Source: Marthasterias glacialis (taxonomy: Eukaryota > Echinodermata > Asteroidea > Forcipulatida > Asteriidae). Taken from it: 64,000 nt of DNA. Every line of letters starts with the position of its first letter. The stretch's first letter is position 1. A program made the position numbers and the translations under genes. Under the pieces are notes generated by a model. It was not told the origin of the DNA. It did no database searches and was given only the letters and a program-made list of their open reading frames with translations. Location of the stretch: positions 25,162,923 to 25,226,922 of the forward strand of contig OU452222.1 in assembly GCA_911728455.2 (NCBI GenBank), given 5' to 3'. Positions 13,501 to 24,030 of this stretch are shown piece after piece.

Positions 13501-16500
13501 GTCTTAATTGGCCGTTTAAAACCTTACATTGTCATGGCTGTGTGACAAAGGCCCGAGCCTTTATATCACACGGGCCACGACACTGATGGTTAAACTGCCG
13601 ATTACGACCTCATCACCACTCTTTGATTCCCTTAGTATTGAGAAAGACTAAAACATTAGGCCATTAACATTTACGTTGCATCCCTCGTTTTATGCAGACG
13701 TCTAATAATTTGTTTGTTTCTATGGAGATGAACTTACCTGTATGTTCCTTGACGACTAATCTCATGTAACCAATGAAACCATAACTTCTGCAAACCAGCA
13801 ATGGTGTCCCAGTATTCCACAGTGTTGCCGCTAAATCAAGTAAGGTTCTGTAAACACCAAATGGATGTTATTTCATTTCAGGTTCCATTTTCATAAGAAT
13901 CATTTAAAGGATTCGAACTGCCTCTAGCTGCCAGGCAGTCTTGGTAGTCTAGTTGGTAAGACATCTGCTCTAGAATGGCGGGGGGCGTGGGTTCAAATCA
14001 CACCCGAGGATTATGCCTGTGGATTTTTTCCCCCAGGACTCGGGAAAGTACTGAGTATACAGAGCTTAACTCACATCGGTGTATGGGTAAAAACACAAAT
14101 AATATAACTTTTTTTTAGTTTACATTTTCATGGAAATATCTCTGTAAGGTGCATGCATTCTTTGGACATAGATACTTAATTTCATACAGACAATTCCCAA
14201 GACCTTCTACTGTCTGACTATTCAATATGGCTGAGTCTGAATTAAGGTTTCCGCAGTGGGTCTGGCCGGAAAGCCATAACATCCTATTCTACAACATTGT
14301 CATTGTAGCCAATGTCTATAACCGCAGCCAAATCCTAGGATGCCTCAAAAGCGAACTTAATCACTGTAGCTCGGAAGCCTGAGGAACCTGTAGATTTAAA
14401 GGGTGCTAGCTATCTGAACCAGAAACGACGGGGTAAACACCTACTCTTCCATGATAAGTGTTATAGGTTCTTCTACCTGCACTTCCCATCCTAGTACACA
14501 GGACCTATGGCTTTAACGTCCCATCCGAAGGACAAAGCAATTATGGTGAAGTATCTTGCTCAAGGACACAAGTGTCACGACTAGCTAGGCCGGGATTCGA
14601 ACCCACATTCTGTAAACTGCAGAACTTAAGTTCGGCGGACTGGACCACTCGGTCACTCCACTCCACAATTATTCAGACACGGCCTATCATTCCACTGTGG
14701 TTTTGAATTAAAGATAAGCTGTGGCTCTTTTTTGAAACCAAGTCTTGAGCTTGGGCTCAGGCTTAGACTCTGTCAATTATTTTGAAAATGTGTTGCTTTC
14801 TGTGCAGGGCTTCAAACAAGCCTTAAACACCCTTCGTTTCTTTGGTTCTCGCCTGTGGAGCCAATCCCTTCTTGGGAAGTTGCTGGAGTGGAGAGCACGA
14901 CTTAGCTTGTCACATGTACGGGGGACTGAGGGGCCTGGATGATCAGTCAAAAACACGAACATGAAAATTTACCTTTCCACCAGGTCTGTTGCTATGACTA
15001 AATTGAATGATTCAAAGAATTGAGGATTATTCTCTAGAAGCTGTTCTGGACTCTGAAAGAAAAGAAGAAAAAAAAAAGAGATTTTGAGACACTAATTTTA
15101 AAAAGAATTGATTTTAATGAGAAATTGCCCAACAAAAGGCCAGAGGGCTACATGAGGTGAGGGGTGAAAGGGAAGAAAGGGAGAAAAGATATATCTGTTC
15201 ACAGTTCACATATTATGTTCCAGAAGCCCCTAGGCATAGCGTTCCCTCGGCCCTAGACACCAACATTTCATGGCTCTAGGCACCATTGTTCTGTAGGCCC
15301 TTGGCTCCTGGCTCAATTTAATCATAATAAAACAGCATTATGAATCACAGATTCCTCAATGCCCCTAACAATATAATAAGCAAAATTTAAAATTATCAAG
15401 TAAACCTACGTCAATAATCTAAAAAGTTACACAGACCAGTTGGTTGTGACCATTACAATAAACTAAACTGAACTTACAAGAAATGTAAACAAATCAGACA
15501 TACGTGTAGACCAATCCCTCCACACACATTCAACAAGAAGCATGCTTATCGGGGCTTACATGTAAAAGGTGTTTAACGACTAAAAAGGTATGTTTTAAGT
15601 ACAGATTAAAAATTTGTAAGGACCCTGCACATTTGAATGTCACTGGGAGTTTATTCCGAAGTTTACATGTAGGTGCAGCGGCTGTGATTGACCTATCGAC
15701 GTTGTTGTTTTCACTGGTTTCAACCAGTGTTTGGTAATGGATCTCAGCGAGCGCGTGGGCTTGTGTTCCGTAAGTAGGTCTGAGATGTAGTTAAGAGAAC
15801 ATTTAACCAGTTGGCGCCGGACGACGTGTATCTACAGAAAAAATTTTCGAGTCAGCAAAAGGGCGACGTTAAAATATGCCATTGTGTAAAAATTGGAAAA
15901 CCGGAATAAAGTTCACCCAGACATTCCACTGCTGAGTGTGAACAGAGCACACACACGCCGTGTAACGCTTCGTTTACCCACGAGAACAGATGGTGCTCAG
16001 TACTTTTTGCCAATTTTTGGCTATTATGCAGGCGTTATTGTGTAATCCCTGATTCCAGACCTATGTCTTTTTGTTCCAAGAAGAGGATTACAAGACATAG
16101 AGAGGCTTCCATTGCTGTTTAATCATTGTATTTCGACTCGATGGAGATAAGTCAGAGTGAAACGGGGATCCAGCCTTGGTTGTGGACTTAGTACCAATTG
16201 TACGCAGTGGCACACTGTTGAGGTTTTGCAACTCACGGTGCATGAATTTGACTTTTTCTCGATACAGAAAACAAAACTCAATAAGGAGAATCTTTGTTCT
16301 CTTGGCTTTGTCAAGTCAAGGTTTCTTTGTGCAAGCGACACTCTCACAGGAAAATGATTTTGGCAATTCTGAAAAAATAGTTCCGGAAGAATCCCGGCGG
16401 CAACTGGTTAAGCGCTTGATCTTAAAACATTGTAATACATGCATTGAAGTTTGCGGTAAGCTTTTGTCAATCTGAAGCTTTCCAAAAGTCCAGAGAGATT

Positions 16501-19500
16501 TTTTCAAAGGCCCCCAATTTTTTGGGAGGCCCTCCTGTGCTTGTTGGGATTATTCGGCATTGATGGTTAGACGAATCCGCTATCGGTTCTTTTCAGAGCC
16601 ACCGGGGCTCATAACAGAGATTTTATCCCATGGTGTCACTGCAAACCTTAATTTCAAGACTACTTTTCCTGGACTTATTTTTTTGACACCAACCTCTTCC
16701 ACAAAGTCTCCCCGGACGTCACTGTTAAGCTCCAACAAAAACTCTGTTGTCACCTGTGCTCTGGATTTGCCGATGCTGTCTTTATCCAGGAAAAAGCTGG
16801 GAGAAATAATTACAAAAATGTCAGTTATAAGCAAATGTCTTGATCAAGCTTTACAGTTCACTTCTTTCTACAGTATCAAAACAATTAACCAAAATGTATC
16901 AAAGAAAAATTAAACCTTTCTGAAAAAACAACAACATATTTTTGAGCAAACCACTGTTTCTAGCCTTGTAAACAAATACGTTAGATTCTGTCCTATTAGC
17001 AGTAGGCCTATTAATCTACACACAAATATTGACAGTTCTTAGATTAATTTAAGTATTATACATTTGTTTCAATTGCCTCAATGCCCCTGGTCATTGCCTT
17101 GGTGCCCCTTAAAATGTTCCAGTAGAAATTTATATTTCCCTCGTAGAAGTGTTCTTTAATGAGGGCAAACTGCCTTGCCCTCACAGGAATGAAGCATCAG
17201 ACCTGAATCCACAACTGAGAATACGACTGAACTTGGTGTCATCGTGATGGCCAGAACAAAGACCAAGTGCCGCAAAAGAAATTACTTTTAAATTTGTATC
17301 TTATCTCATTACACATCCAACGGCGCAAGCGCCAATAACAGGATGGTGATTAGGAAATGAGAAGAAAATGTTTAGTTTTAGAAAGTGGGAGGAAACCCCC
17401 AACTGGGGAAAACCCACGCAATCAGGTAGGGACTGAAAACCCAATCCACATGCAAGGCTCCGGTCCGGGATTCGAACCGTGGTCCACAGAAGTGAATGGC
17501 AGGGAAAGAAACCACTGAGCCAACCTCTGATCCCCTCAAATGTGTCAACTGCAAAACATTCTTCTAATACTCACTTGTTTCCGACATCTTCACCTTTGAC
17601 CTTGTTCCCATCAACGATGGAGAAGGAACCAATTCCTGGAAGGATGATATTTTTAAGGATCTCCGTCCCGGTGGCCGTGGCGTTGATGAGACACACTTGA
17701 GCTGATTCCAGCGCAGCTTGACCATGATCTCCCCACAATCTGAGAAAAGTAAGAGAACACCATAAAGAATATGCCTGGCTCTGTAGTATAGACTGATCTT
17801 AGCATGATTTTAAGTAGCATGTCGTCGCCAAGCAGTTTAGCGCATCGACCAAGTTCTGGTGGCTAAGTCAATGGAATGTGGGTTCGAATCTCAGTCGTGA
17901 CACTTTTGTCCTTGAGCAAATGACACTTTACTATAACTGCTTCACAGTGTGATATATTTTCATTCGTTTAATGGCTGTCCTACATAAGGAAGAAGAAGTG
18001 GTCAGAAGACCGCATATTTGCTTAAAAGTCAACCTAACTAGAGGACCATAACAAAAATTAACATTGCTTTTTTAAAATTAAAAAAAAAAATTGAAGGCTA
18101 GGCTACATGGTGGGCACTGGTTTTTTTCTTTAGGCCTAAAAAAAACAATTGATTTGAAGGACAGAAAATGATCGTGAGTACAATCAAGTGCCTGTTATTT
18201 CATCTTTGATATCTGGTGAAGCCAGCAGGCGATTTTGTTGAGTCTTCGTCGTAGTTTGGGCAATTATTTGGAACAGGGTATCACATCGTTATAGCGAATT
18301 GCCTTCATCACAGCGTATACCCCCATGCTTCCCTGGGGCGCTAGTGCGAACATCCAAGTCAAAATTTCAAAAAAGGAGTATACAGTGCCCCAGTAACTAG
18401 GTCTACTTTATTACTAATACTAACACTCGCCGTGTCTTGGCCGAGGGGCTAAGAACACCGGACTCAAGCTCTGGTGTTTCTGATCAGCATCAGAGACGCC
18501 CATTGGGTGTGATAGCGCTATATTATAAGAACTGCAAAAAGGATGGAATACCCTATTTCCGCGGCACTTGCTGCATTTTTCGATCAAAATATAAAAAAAA
18601 ATCAACAACCTGTGCAAATTGTCCTGTTATTATTTGTTCAAGTATTACTTTCCACTTTGACTTTAAAAAAAATCCATCGGTTTTCAGATTAAATTTGTCG
18701 AAGACGTCTCTGAAAATGCGCGCAGTGTGGTTTTGGAGGTGAGTCTCATATGTCCGCAGGAGTTTTTCAAATGGTCAGCAAAGTTTTGTCCTCTACATTA
18801 ATGGAGCTAAATTCAATGATAATATGAAATAAATAACCTTACATGGATTACGATTTTTAATTTCCCACCAGTCAGGCAAGTTTCGCTCTTTTACTAGGCA
18901 TTTTAATTGCGGAGTACCATATTAAGCGAAAACTAGTAACCGCGTAAGTTGACAACTGAACTGCGCAATTTTGAAAATTGCACGCATTTGCCTTGGTGAG
19001 TTTTGTACTCGCGCAGGAAAGTCTTTAACCTGCGCGAGTTTTTACTTTACGTTAGAACACACACATTGAGAGTGCCCTTTGCAAAAAAAGTTGAAATTAT
19101 TGAGTTATTACTAATCGTCAGTTTCCTGGCCTTATTTTGATCTCAGACAATTTGTTATGTTTTTTAAGTGAAAATGAATTTTTTTGATGTCATTTTTTTT
19201 CAAAAAAGTGAAACGGGATCTGGACGCTAGTATTCCGAATGACAGAACAACATTAAGGTAAAGATTTAAATGATAAAATGGTACTTTCGGCAGCCATGGT
19301 CAGTGTAAATTTGCCCGGTCTGGAAAATAGTGTATTTTCCACAAATATTTAAATTTAAACAATCTTGATATTTCGGATTTGTTAATCCGGATCGGCAGAA
19401 GGTTACAGGTTATCTGTTCACTGAATGAAAGTCGTACATAAATGACACATTGGCGCCACAAAAAAATCATTTTCTAATAAAATACCGCGGATATGAGGCC

Positions 19501-19931
19501 AGCGGAAATATGAGACTTGACTAAATTTTTCTTAATATTTTAATTTACTATAGACAGATAGTATAAAGTAAACTTTTAATTTTATAATAGAACTTATGCA
19601 TCTGACGTCATGAGTCCCATAGAGATATGTATAACAGCGCCCTCAATGAGGTCAACACGGCCGTAAGTTTACTGTAGGAAAATGCCTGTGCATACCCTCG
19701 GCTCTACACTACTCTAGTTCAGTTTCTAGTCTAATTTAAACTAGGGTCTACATTGTGTGTAGCTTAACCTCTTTTGCAGCGCTGATTTCACGTTTTATGC
19801 AAGTTGAAAGGAAAATCTACTTCCCCTATTTCCTGCAAATTTTCAAAGCTATTTGTCAGTTAGTATTACCTCAGTTGCCTGTCGTATTTCTTCTCCTTGT
19901 CAACTACTGGACTTCCCCTGGGCGCAGCCAT
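1523..19931 (-). CDS. NAE1: NEDD8-activating enzyme E1 regulatory subunit (NAE1/APPBP1), 14 exons
   Basis: The product pairs with UBA3 to form the E1 that adenylates NEDD8 and starts cullin neddylation. NAE1 supplies half of the pseudo-symmetric adenylation fold and no catalytic cysteine. Exons on the minus strand, 5' to 3': 19931-19870, 17739-17575, 16796-16694, 15052-14973, 13847-13738, 12320-12211, 10506-10444, 9557-9342, 7117-6984, 6203-6128, 5716-5590, 3957-3833, 3226-3156, 1682-1523. All introns are GT-AG and all phases join, giving 1602 nt, 533 residues plus TAA; the human protein is about 534. Diagnostic stretches are [14 protein letters not shown] (exons 1-2), [16 protein letters not shown] with ELNSD (exon 3), VIESHPDN (exon 6), IPKTYKEK (exon 8), [12 protein letters not shown] (exon 11), LLRAVDRF (exon 12), and [18 protein letters not shown] ending in TSATFQL (exon 14). 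The ATG at 19931 gives a short MAAPRG leader of normal size for the family. The gene looks intact. Confidence 0.96.
3325..3680 (+). mobile_element. TTAA-flanked MITE, copy 1
   Basis: The ends CCCCAGCTCAAC and GTTGAGCTGGGG are inverted repeats. The right flank is TTAA; the left flank has decayed. A palindrome of the type TTTCGTCTCACTGAGACGAAA lies in the middle. It sits in NAE1 intron 12, about 100 bp from exon 13. Confidence 0.8.
4125..4365 (-). repeat. Dispersed element D, copy 1
   Basis: In reverse it contains CTAGACGTCTA..., a TATAAAACAAATATNGACT block, GNNGTANTT and an ATTCTATTTCCCC/CACTT end. The same succession, in the opposite orientation, lies at 63740-63995. It lies in NAE1 intron 11. 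Confidence 0.6.
5166..5420. mobile_element. MITE with GACCGATCCATTA ends, copy 1
   Basis: Left end AGACCGATCCATTACGCCCC; right end GGGGCTTAATGGATCGGTC. The second copy at 6455-6940 has the same ends and the same subterminal ACATATTGACCAATCA, but a different interior. It lies in NAE1 intron 11. Confidence 0.7.
6240..6430 (+). mobile_element. LINE 3'-end fragment (weak)
   Basis: A degraded reading of the type NSLPNSR...KNMLKTHLL resembles the C-terminal WNSLP...LKTHLF tail of CR1/Jockey-type reverse transcriptases. It has an in-frame stop and is short. It lies in NAE1 intron 9. Confidence 0.35.
6455..6940. mobile_element. MITE with GACCGATCCATTA ends, copy 2
   Basis: Left end TTGACCGATCCATTAAGCCC and right end GCGGGGCTTAATGGATCAGTC. 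About 485 bp, roughly twice the length of the copy at 5166. It ends about 45 bp from NAE1 exon 9. No transposase is visible. Confidence 0.7.
8185..8470 (+). repeat. Dispersed repeat family B, copy 1
   Basis: Contains CCAACCAAGATGGAG, ACACAAATATTCACAAATTG and GTCAACAAGACTTGAA. A near-identical copy lies at 47025-47310 and a shorter one at 23065-23220. No inverted ends or coding capacity were seen. Confidence 0.75.
8636..8850 (-). mobile_element. LINE 3'-end fragment
   Basis: The minus strand reads [21 protein letters not shown], the standard C-terminal wording of CR1-like retrotransposon polyproteins. An A/T-rich tail with TAATGATAATAAG and a GCTCAAGGCGC motif common in such 3' ends lies alongside. 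It lies in NAE1 intron 8. Confidence 0.6.
9030..9198 (-). repeat. tRNA-derived SINE, long-variable-arm type
   Basis: The minus strand reads GTGTCGTGGCCGAGCGGTCA, then an anticodon-like region and GTTCGAGTCCTGGTCTTGAC, resembling a Leu/Ser-type tRNA. The following segment (CTTAAGCAAGACACTTAACC) recurs at 14540-14660 behind another tRNA-like head, so this is a SINE. It lies in NAE1 intron 8. Confidence 0.65.
9692..10000 (+). mobile_element. TTAA-flanked MITE, copy 2
   Basis: AGCCCCAGCTCAACATTGG at the left and the mirrored CCAGTGTTGAGCTGGGGCT at the right, each abutting TTAA. It is about 45 bp shorter than full copies through loss of the central palindrome. It lies in NAE1 intron 7, about 135 bp upstream of exon 8. 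Confidence 0.85.
10587..10694. repeat. Near-perfect 27-bp inverted repeat (hairpin)
   Basis: The arms 10587-10613 and 10668-10694 match at 26 of 27 positions, with a 54-bp spacer. Each arm contains TAGGTGGCAGCAG, close to a CTCF core, and GGTAAGT, a consensus splice donor, one on each strand. It lies in NAE1 intron 6, about 80 bp upstream of exon 7. Confidence 0.8.
13935..14090 (+). repeat. tRNA-derived SINE, family C copy 1
   Basis: Starts CTTGGTAGTCTAGTTGGTAA (D-arm and A box), with GTGGGTTCAAATCACACCCG as B box, then a tail with GACTCGGGAAAGTACTGAG and GGTGTATGGG. The same head and tail recur reversed at 49741-49922. It lies in NAE1 intron 4, 88 bp upstream of exon 5. Confidence 0.75.
14510..14665 (-). 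repeat. tRNA-derived SINE, long-variable-arm type
   Basis: The minus strand carries a tRNA-like head, with GTGACCGAGTGGTCCAGTCC as the A-box region and GGGTTCGAATCCCGGCCTAG as the B-box region. It is followed by the tail shared with 9030-9198. It lies in NAE1 intron 4. Confidence 0.65.
15590..15740 (-). mobile_element. LINE 3'-end fragment (weak)
   Basis: The minus strand gives [17 protein letters not shown] followed by a [16 protein letters not shown] tail, similar to CR1-type C-termini. It is degraded and lies in NAE1 intron 3. Confidence 0.4.
18425..18492 (+). repeat. Truncated tRNA-derived SINE head
   Basis: CCGTGTCTTGGCCGAGGGGC followed by CTCTGGTGTTTCTGATCAGC matches the head of the 9030-9198 SINE in the opposite orientation. 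The B box and tail are missing. It lies in NAE1 intron 1. Confidence 0.55.
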
Positions 19932-20161
19932 GTTGAATTTAATCGTATACTCGTGTATTTATTTAAAAGACACCATAAAGAAAAATATACATTACCTATA
20001 AAAAATAATTGTAATATTTTAACATTTAAAATAATATTTGCTCAAATATTAATTAAACAAAATGTTGTTGATTAATACTTAAATATAACATATATTAATT
20101 ATAACGTTGTAATAGTGATTTAAAAATAAATACATGAATGTTTTGCAACTTCTCACTTCAG

Positions 20162-20241
20162 ACCTGATTGGGTCGGGTTGGGGTTGGGGCGGGGTTAGGG
20201 CGGGGGGGGGGGCGGGGGGGGGGGGGGCGGGGGGGGGGGGC
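20162..20241 (+). promoter_or_regulatory. G-rich tract upstream of the NAE1 start (G-quadruplex-prone)
   Basis: About 80 bp of nearly pure G/C/T with runs of 4-13 G on the plus strand, beginning as repeated GGGGTTGGGG-type units. It lies 230-310 bp upstream of the NAE1 initiator on the non-coding strand of that gene. The reverse strand offers GC-box-like CCCCGCCCC. A promoter role is inferred from position only. Confidence 0.4.
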
Positions 20242-20560
20242 AGGGCGCTCATAGGCTTTTTCATATCTTGACCATGGCAGAGAGTTATGTTTTAACCATT
20301 CACTCATTTTTATTAATATTGATATCAACTTGCCATCGCCTCGTGCAAACAACAATGCCAACAACAAAATAACTTGTCCTAAAGGTTGCGTTGATGTCCT
20401 TCAACCATGGAAAATAAAGCCACTTTGGATGATTTTCAACAGGGCGATAACTAATCCGTGATTTTATGAATGTCAGGCTGTATTCAAATTGGCGGCTACG
20501 GCTATGGCTGTTGCTAAGGGTGTTTCTGAAGACGGGCGTCCTAACGTTTAACACGTAATG

Positions 20561-21250
20561 TTCTTCAATGGTTTAATATCTGAAAGAGTTAATGTGCGGC
20601 AGTGAGGCGAAAAAGGGGACAGTATGATCCCGTGGGCTAAGAGAGGGTGCAAATGCTAATGACCCGTTTTTGAACGGTAGTGAGTGAATGAAGTTTGAAG
20701 TTTGTGGATGAAAAGAGCGAAGTTTAGATAGAACGCCGGCCTTGCGAGAGACAGTTTTAGTGACCGAAAGATGGTCTTCCAGCTGAGTTTGTCACTTACG
20801 ATGACACCCAAGAATTTCGTAGAACGGGCAATGGAGATGGGCGTATTGTCAACACTGATAGAGGAATTTGAAGAAGAGAAATCATGATTTTTTGAAGAAA
20901 ATGTGCATTTGGTTTTGTTAGGATTCAAAGAAAGTTGATTAGATTTGAACCATGGTGAGTTGATAAGCTCATCGTTGAGATTGGAGACAAGAGAGTCAAA
21001 GCTAGGATTATAAAATAATTGTAGTAGTGTCATCAGCAATTAAAAGAAAGGATAATAAAGAAGAGGAATTATTTAAATCATTTACATAAATCGGAAAGAG
21101 AAGGGGCCCAAGAATCGACCCCTGTGGAACGCCGTGGGTAATAGAGCTCTTGATAGAGCTACAGTCACCAATGATTGTATGTTGCTGGCGGTTGTCAAGA
21201 TAGTCCTTAAAGCTGCACACAGAGACGTACAAGCACTTCTTCCTCAGGTT
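20561..21250 (-). mobile_element. LINE reverse-transcriptase fragment (CR1/Jockey type)
   Basis: The minus strand encodes the RT palm segments: YLDNRQQHTII, GVPQGSILGPLLFPIYVNDL, an IADDTT catalytic box (one step from the usual FADDTT), LSLNPNKTKC and FLGVIVSDKLSW, with one frameshift near 21010-21040. The 5' part of the ORF is missing. It faces away from the 3' piece that follows. Confidence 0.85.
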
Positions 21251-21834
21251 TTCTCTTCCTATTTTACTACAGTTCATCAACTTCACGGTCACGATACTAG
21301 ATCCCATCGCAATGTCTTTCTGTCATTCACAAGCACTTCCTATTCAGATTCCATGGACCTCGTTTTTGAAATAGCCTCAATGGTGACATCAAAGTCAGGG
21401 TCGTCTGTTGGCTGTTTTGAGAACTCCTATAAAAAACATCTTGTCTATAATTATCTTGGGTAGCTCCTTCTCTTCCATCACTACTCTTCTGACAGTTATT
21501 GTACACCATTTCAGTTTTAATTTATTTCAGTTCTTGTTAGCTTGTTATTTATTTTGTTTTGTTTTGTCTGTCCTGTCTCTGTTTTCCTGTCTGTCTCTGT
21601 GAGATTAGAGTAAGTTTTGCTTTGTTCACTGTATTGTATACAGGCATTTCTAAACAAGACTTATTGTATTCTGAATATGCCTCCATATTTGCCACTGTTT
21701 TATTTGTATCATTACACCCTTATTTACTACTGTTGCTTTCTTTAAATGTTTTTGTCGTAATGACCTTGTGCAGTGATTATTTATTTATTGTACGTTTTGC
21801 CATTCGGAAATAAATGTTGAGAGGAATTGAACTA
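21250..21834 (+). mobile_element. LINE 3' part and 3'UTR, opposite orientation to the adjacent RT
   Basis: The plus strand reads HDTRSHRNVFLSFTSTSYS, typical of the region just before a LINE C-terminus, and KKHLVYNYLG followed by stop. A T-rich 3'UTR ends in GAATTGAACTAA, the usual short tail repeat. Together with 20561-21250 on the other strand it looks like one copy whose 5' part is inverted. Confidence 0.65.
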
Positions 21835-22039
21835 AATGACGCGGCGATCAAGCCGTTTTCATAGCCGTAGCCGTAGCCGCGAATTCGGAAACCGGCCTCA
21901 GTCTGTGCAAAAATAATGTTCCACACTCGCTTTGTGTAAACATCGCCAAATATCGTTGTTCTAATTTAACTTGTTTGTGTTTAATTTAACTTGTTTGTTT
22001 TTATATCTCCGTTTGATAATGATAATAATAATACTGGCA

Positions 22040-22320
22040 GCTGAGAAGCGGAATTGTGAAGGATGCGGGAATACACGGATTCAAGGGCGCCTTCGGCAGC
22101 CATCCACTTCAACCCATTTATGACCACGGAGTACAGCCTTAAGATCGAAAGTTTTTGGTTGTTGGAGGAAAACCCTCGTGGCACAGGAGAGAACCAACGC
22201 ACAACTCTACTCACACATGGCCCTAGCCAGGAATCGAACAAGGGACACATTGGAGAGAGGCGAGCGATTTACGCACACACCACCCACCCATGCCACCCTG
22301 GTAATACTAGTAGATGGGAG
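22040..22320 (-). repeat. SINE-like element
   Basis: Contains CCTAGCCAGGAATCGAACAA, a B-box-like segment in reverse, with TTTATGACCACGGAG and GGAGGAAAACC segments. Pieces recur at about 1755-1860 (GAATTGTGAAGGACGCGG, AATGACCACAGAG) and 17380-17525 (GGAGGAAACCC, GGGATTCGAACCG). Confidence 0.45.
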
Positions 22321-23064
22321 TGTAATTCCCCCCATTTTGTCGTGTCTTAAATCAATAATTTCCGCAACAGCTGGCATGGTTGGCCCAAAGTAAATAAAAC
22401 CAAAGCTGTAACGAGAGAAAATATACATGTTTTAAAAAGCACTTTAAAGGGTTTATGTCTTGATTGAAATTATTCAACTAATTAACGCAAACTCCCTCTC
22501 ATCTACAGTGAATCAAAATCATAGGTTTCTTGTGTTTTGTCATTGCTAGTTTTATGGTGACGGGTCAATAACGTACTCCTGGGTGAGCTTACGAGTGTAC
22601 TTATGTGTGAAGAGAAGCAATTAATTTATAACACTCCCGGGAGATAGTGGGGGCCTATTAGCATTGCGCACAAATACAACTGAACCAATAATCTAAATAT
22701 TCATTTTCGACACCCCACCCCACCTCTACGATGTTGCTATAATAAGCATTGGTTTTGGGTGGTTCGATTTACAAGAGTGTGATCTTGGCACGCATATACA
22801 GTGAGCTGGTTGGTTGCAGCACTCGCAACGATTATAACAACAATGTTGTTATACCATTCTCCATGATAGTACCTGGCCTGTATTTCCACACACACGGAGT
22901 TGGCATGTCAAATGGGTAAAATATGATGTGGTACTAATAAAAGAAAGATAAAAGACCATGGTCCAATATTTTGAGTCATTTAGTCATTTACAACAATTTG
23001 TTTTCTCCAAATATTACAGTACTGTTATTATCATAACTCCATAGTTGTAACCAATCCGATATCT

Positions 23065-23220
23065 AGAGTTTTTGCCGACCAAGATGGAGAAGTAACGGGA
23101 AGCCATCAATGCAAAGAAAGAACACACAAAAACAATCGAAGTTTGTAAAAGTGTTTTAAACAAATATCCAAAAACTGTTCAGGTATAGTTGGAAACAAAC
23201 CAACCAATAACGGGCTTCAA
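23065..23220 (+). repeat. Dispersed repeat family B, copy 2 (partial)
   Basis: Shares TTTTTGCCGACCAAGATGG, a CATCAATGCAAAG segment and GGAAACAAACCAACCAATAA with the copies at 8185 and 47025. The right half is missing. Confidence 0.65.
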
Positions 23221-23849
23221 AGCTACAGTGATTAAGTTCGCTTTTGAGGCATCCTTGGCTTCATTACCAGAAATCAATAATAATAATGAAAATACCTTGA
23301 CCGAAGCCACAATAATAAAATCTTTATTTCCATCCGGGAAGCACTTTGATAGATTGCCAAAGTTTGGGCACGAGGTTGCGTACATTCGATGGGAGACTGT
23401 TGGTATCCTTATCATGAGAGCAAGGTTCCCATTCAGGGTATATTAATGAATACACCCAATTGGTGACATCACCACCTGCTGCGGCCCCGTGTCCGTATAA
23501 TGTGTGATGAAATCTATGCTTGTGTTCCCTCTTGTGCTTTGTGTTTTTTTCGACTCCGTTATAACGCCGAATAATTGATAGACACTTGTGCGCTGACGTC
23601 GTTGTTATATTAAAGACAAACAAGGGGAAAATGTGATGACAATTTCCCAGGTTACCCAGCCGTCTATTACGATGTGTCTTGACAATACAGGCCGGAATCG
23701 GACAAAATGTATACTTTCTGTTTGGATGCGATATCAAACTGTTCATCACCGAGTGTTCATTTCTTCGAACGCAACCTTCGTTTAGTCGTTTTGGACTTCT
23801 GGTTCTTGTGAAGTCATTACAACTCGCACTGAATGAAGGCAGCGGCATA

Positions 23850-24030
23850 GTCGTCGGGGGCGGGGGGCTGGGGGCACGTGCCCCCACAAATTGCAAGTGC
23901 CCCCTAGGTGCCTCTATAAACATGTAGATACATGTAATTCATTAAAAAAAACATGGTAACCGGCCCCACCCCCCACTGAAAAGCAATGCCCTCCATAGTG
24001 CCCCAGTGAACAAATCTTGGCTTCGCCCCA
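23850..24030 (-). repeat. C/G-rich dispersed element, copy 1
   Basis: Contains GGGGGCACGTGCCCCCACAA and GTGCCCCCTAGGTGCC. It is the reverse complement of the element at 54178-54375. No coding capacity. Its GC content stands out from the flanks. Confidence 0.7.

Larger units (their letters stand above)
20472..21898. mobile_element. GGCTACGGC-type MITE split by a LINE insertion
   Basis: The left part (to 20560) and right part (from 21835) together reproduce, in reverse, the intact element at 31071-31203: TTCAAATTGGCGGCTACGGC...CACGTAATG, then AATGACGCGGCGATCAAGCC...GAATTCGG. The LINE between them is bordered by a short AATG duplication (20557-20560 and 21835-21838). Confidence 0.75.

Noticed and set aside
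13935-14010. A tRNA gene candidate with clear A and B boxes
   Set aside because: The same head with the same 3' tail occurs at 49741-49922 and the anticodon arm is poor, so this is a tRNA-derived SINE.
20079-20367. Proline-rich open frames upstream of NAE1
   Set aside because: They are the reverse reading of the G-rich tract. The real NAE1 first exon is 19870-19931, confirmed by phase and by KYDRQLR.
22207-22428. A minus-strand segment after TTACAG, considered as the first NAE1 exon
   Set aside because: Its reading (LWFYLLWANHA) does not match the family. The 19870-19931 exon joins perfectly to exon 2 instead.
23324-23923. A 199-residue minus-strand open frame
   Set aside because: Its N-terminal part lies in a dispersed C/G-rich repeat, the composition is not protein-like, and no family or splice context is visible.
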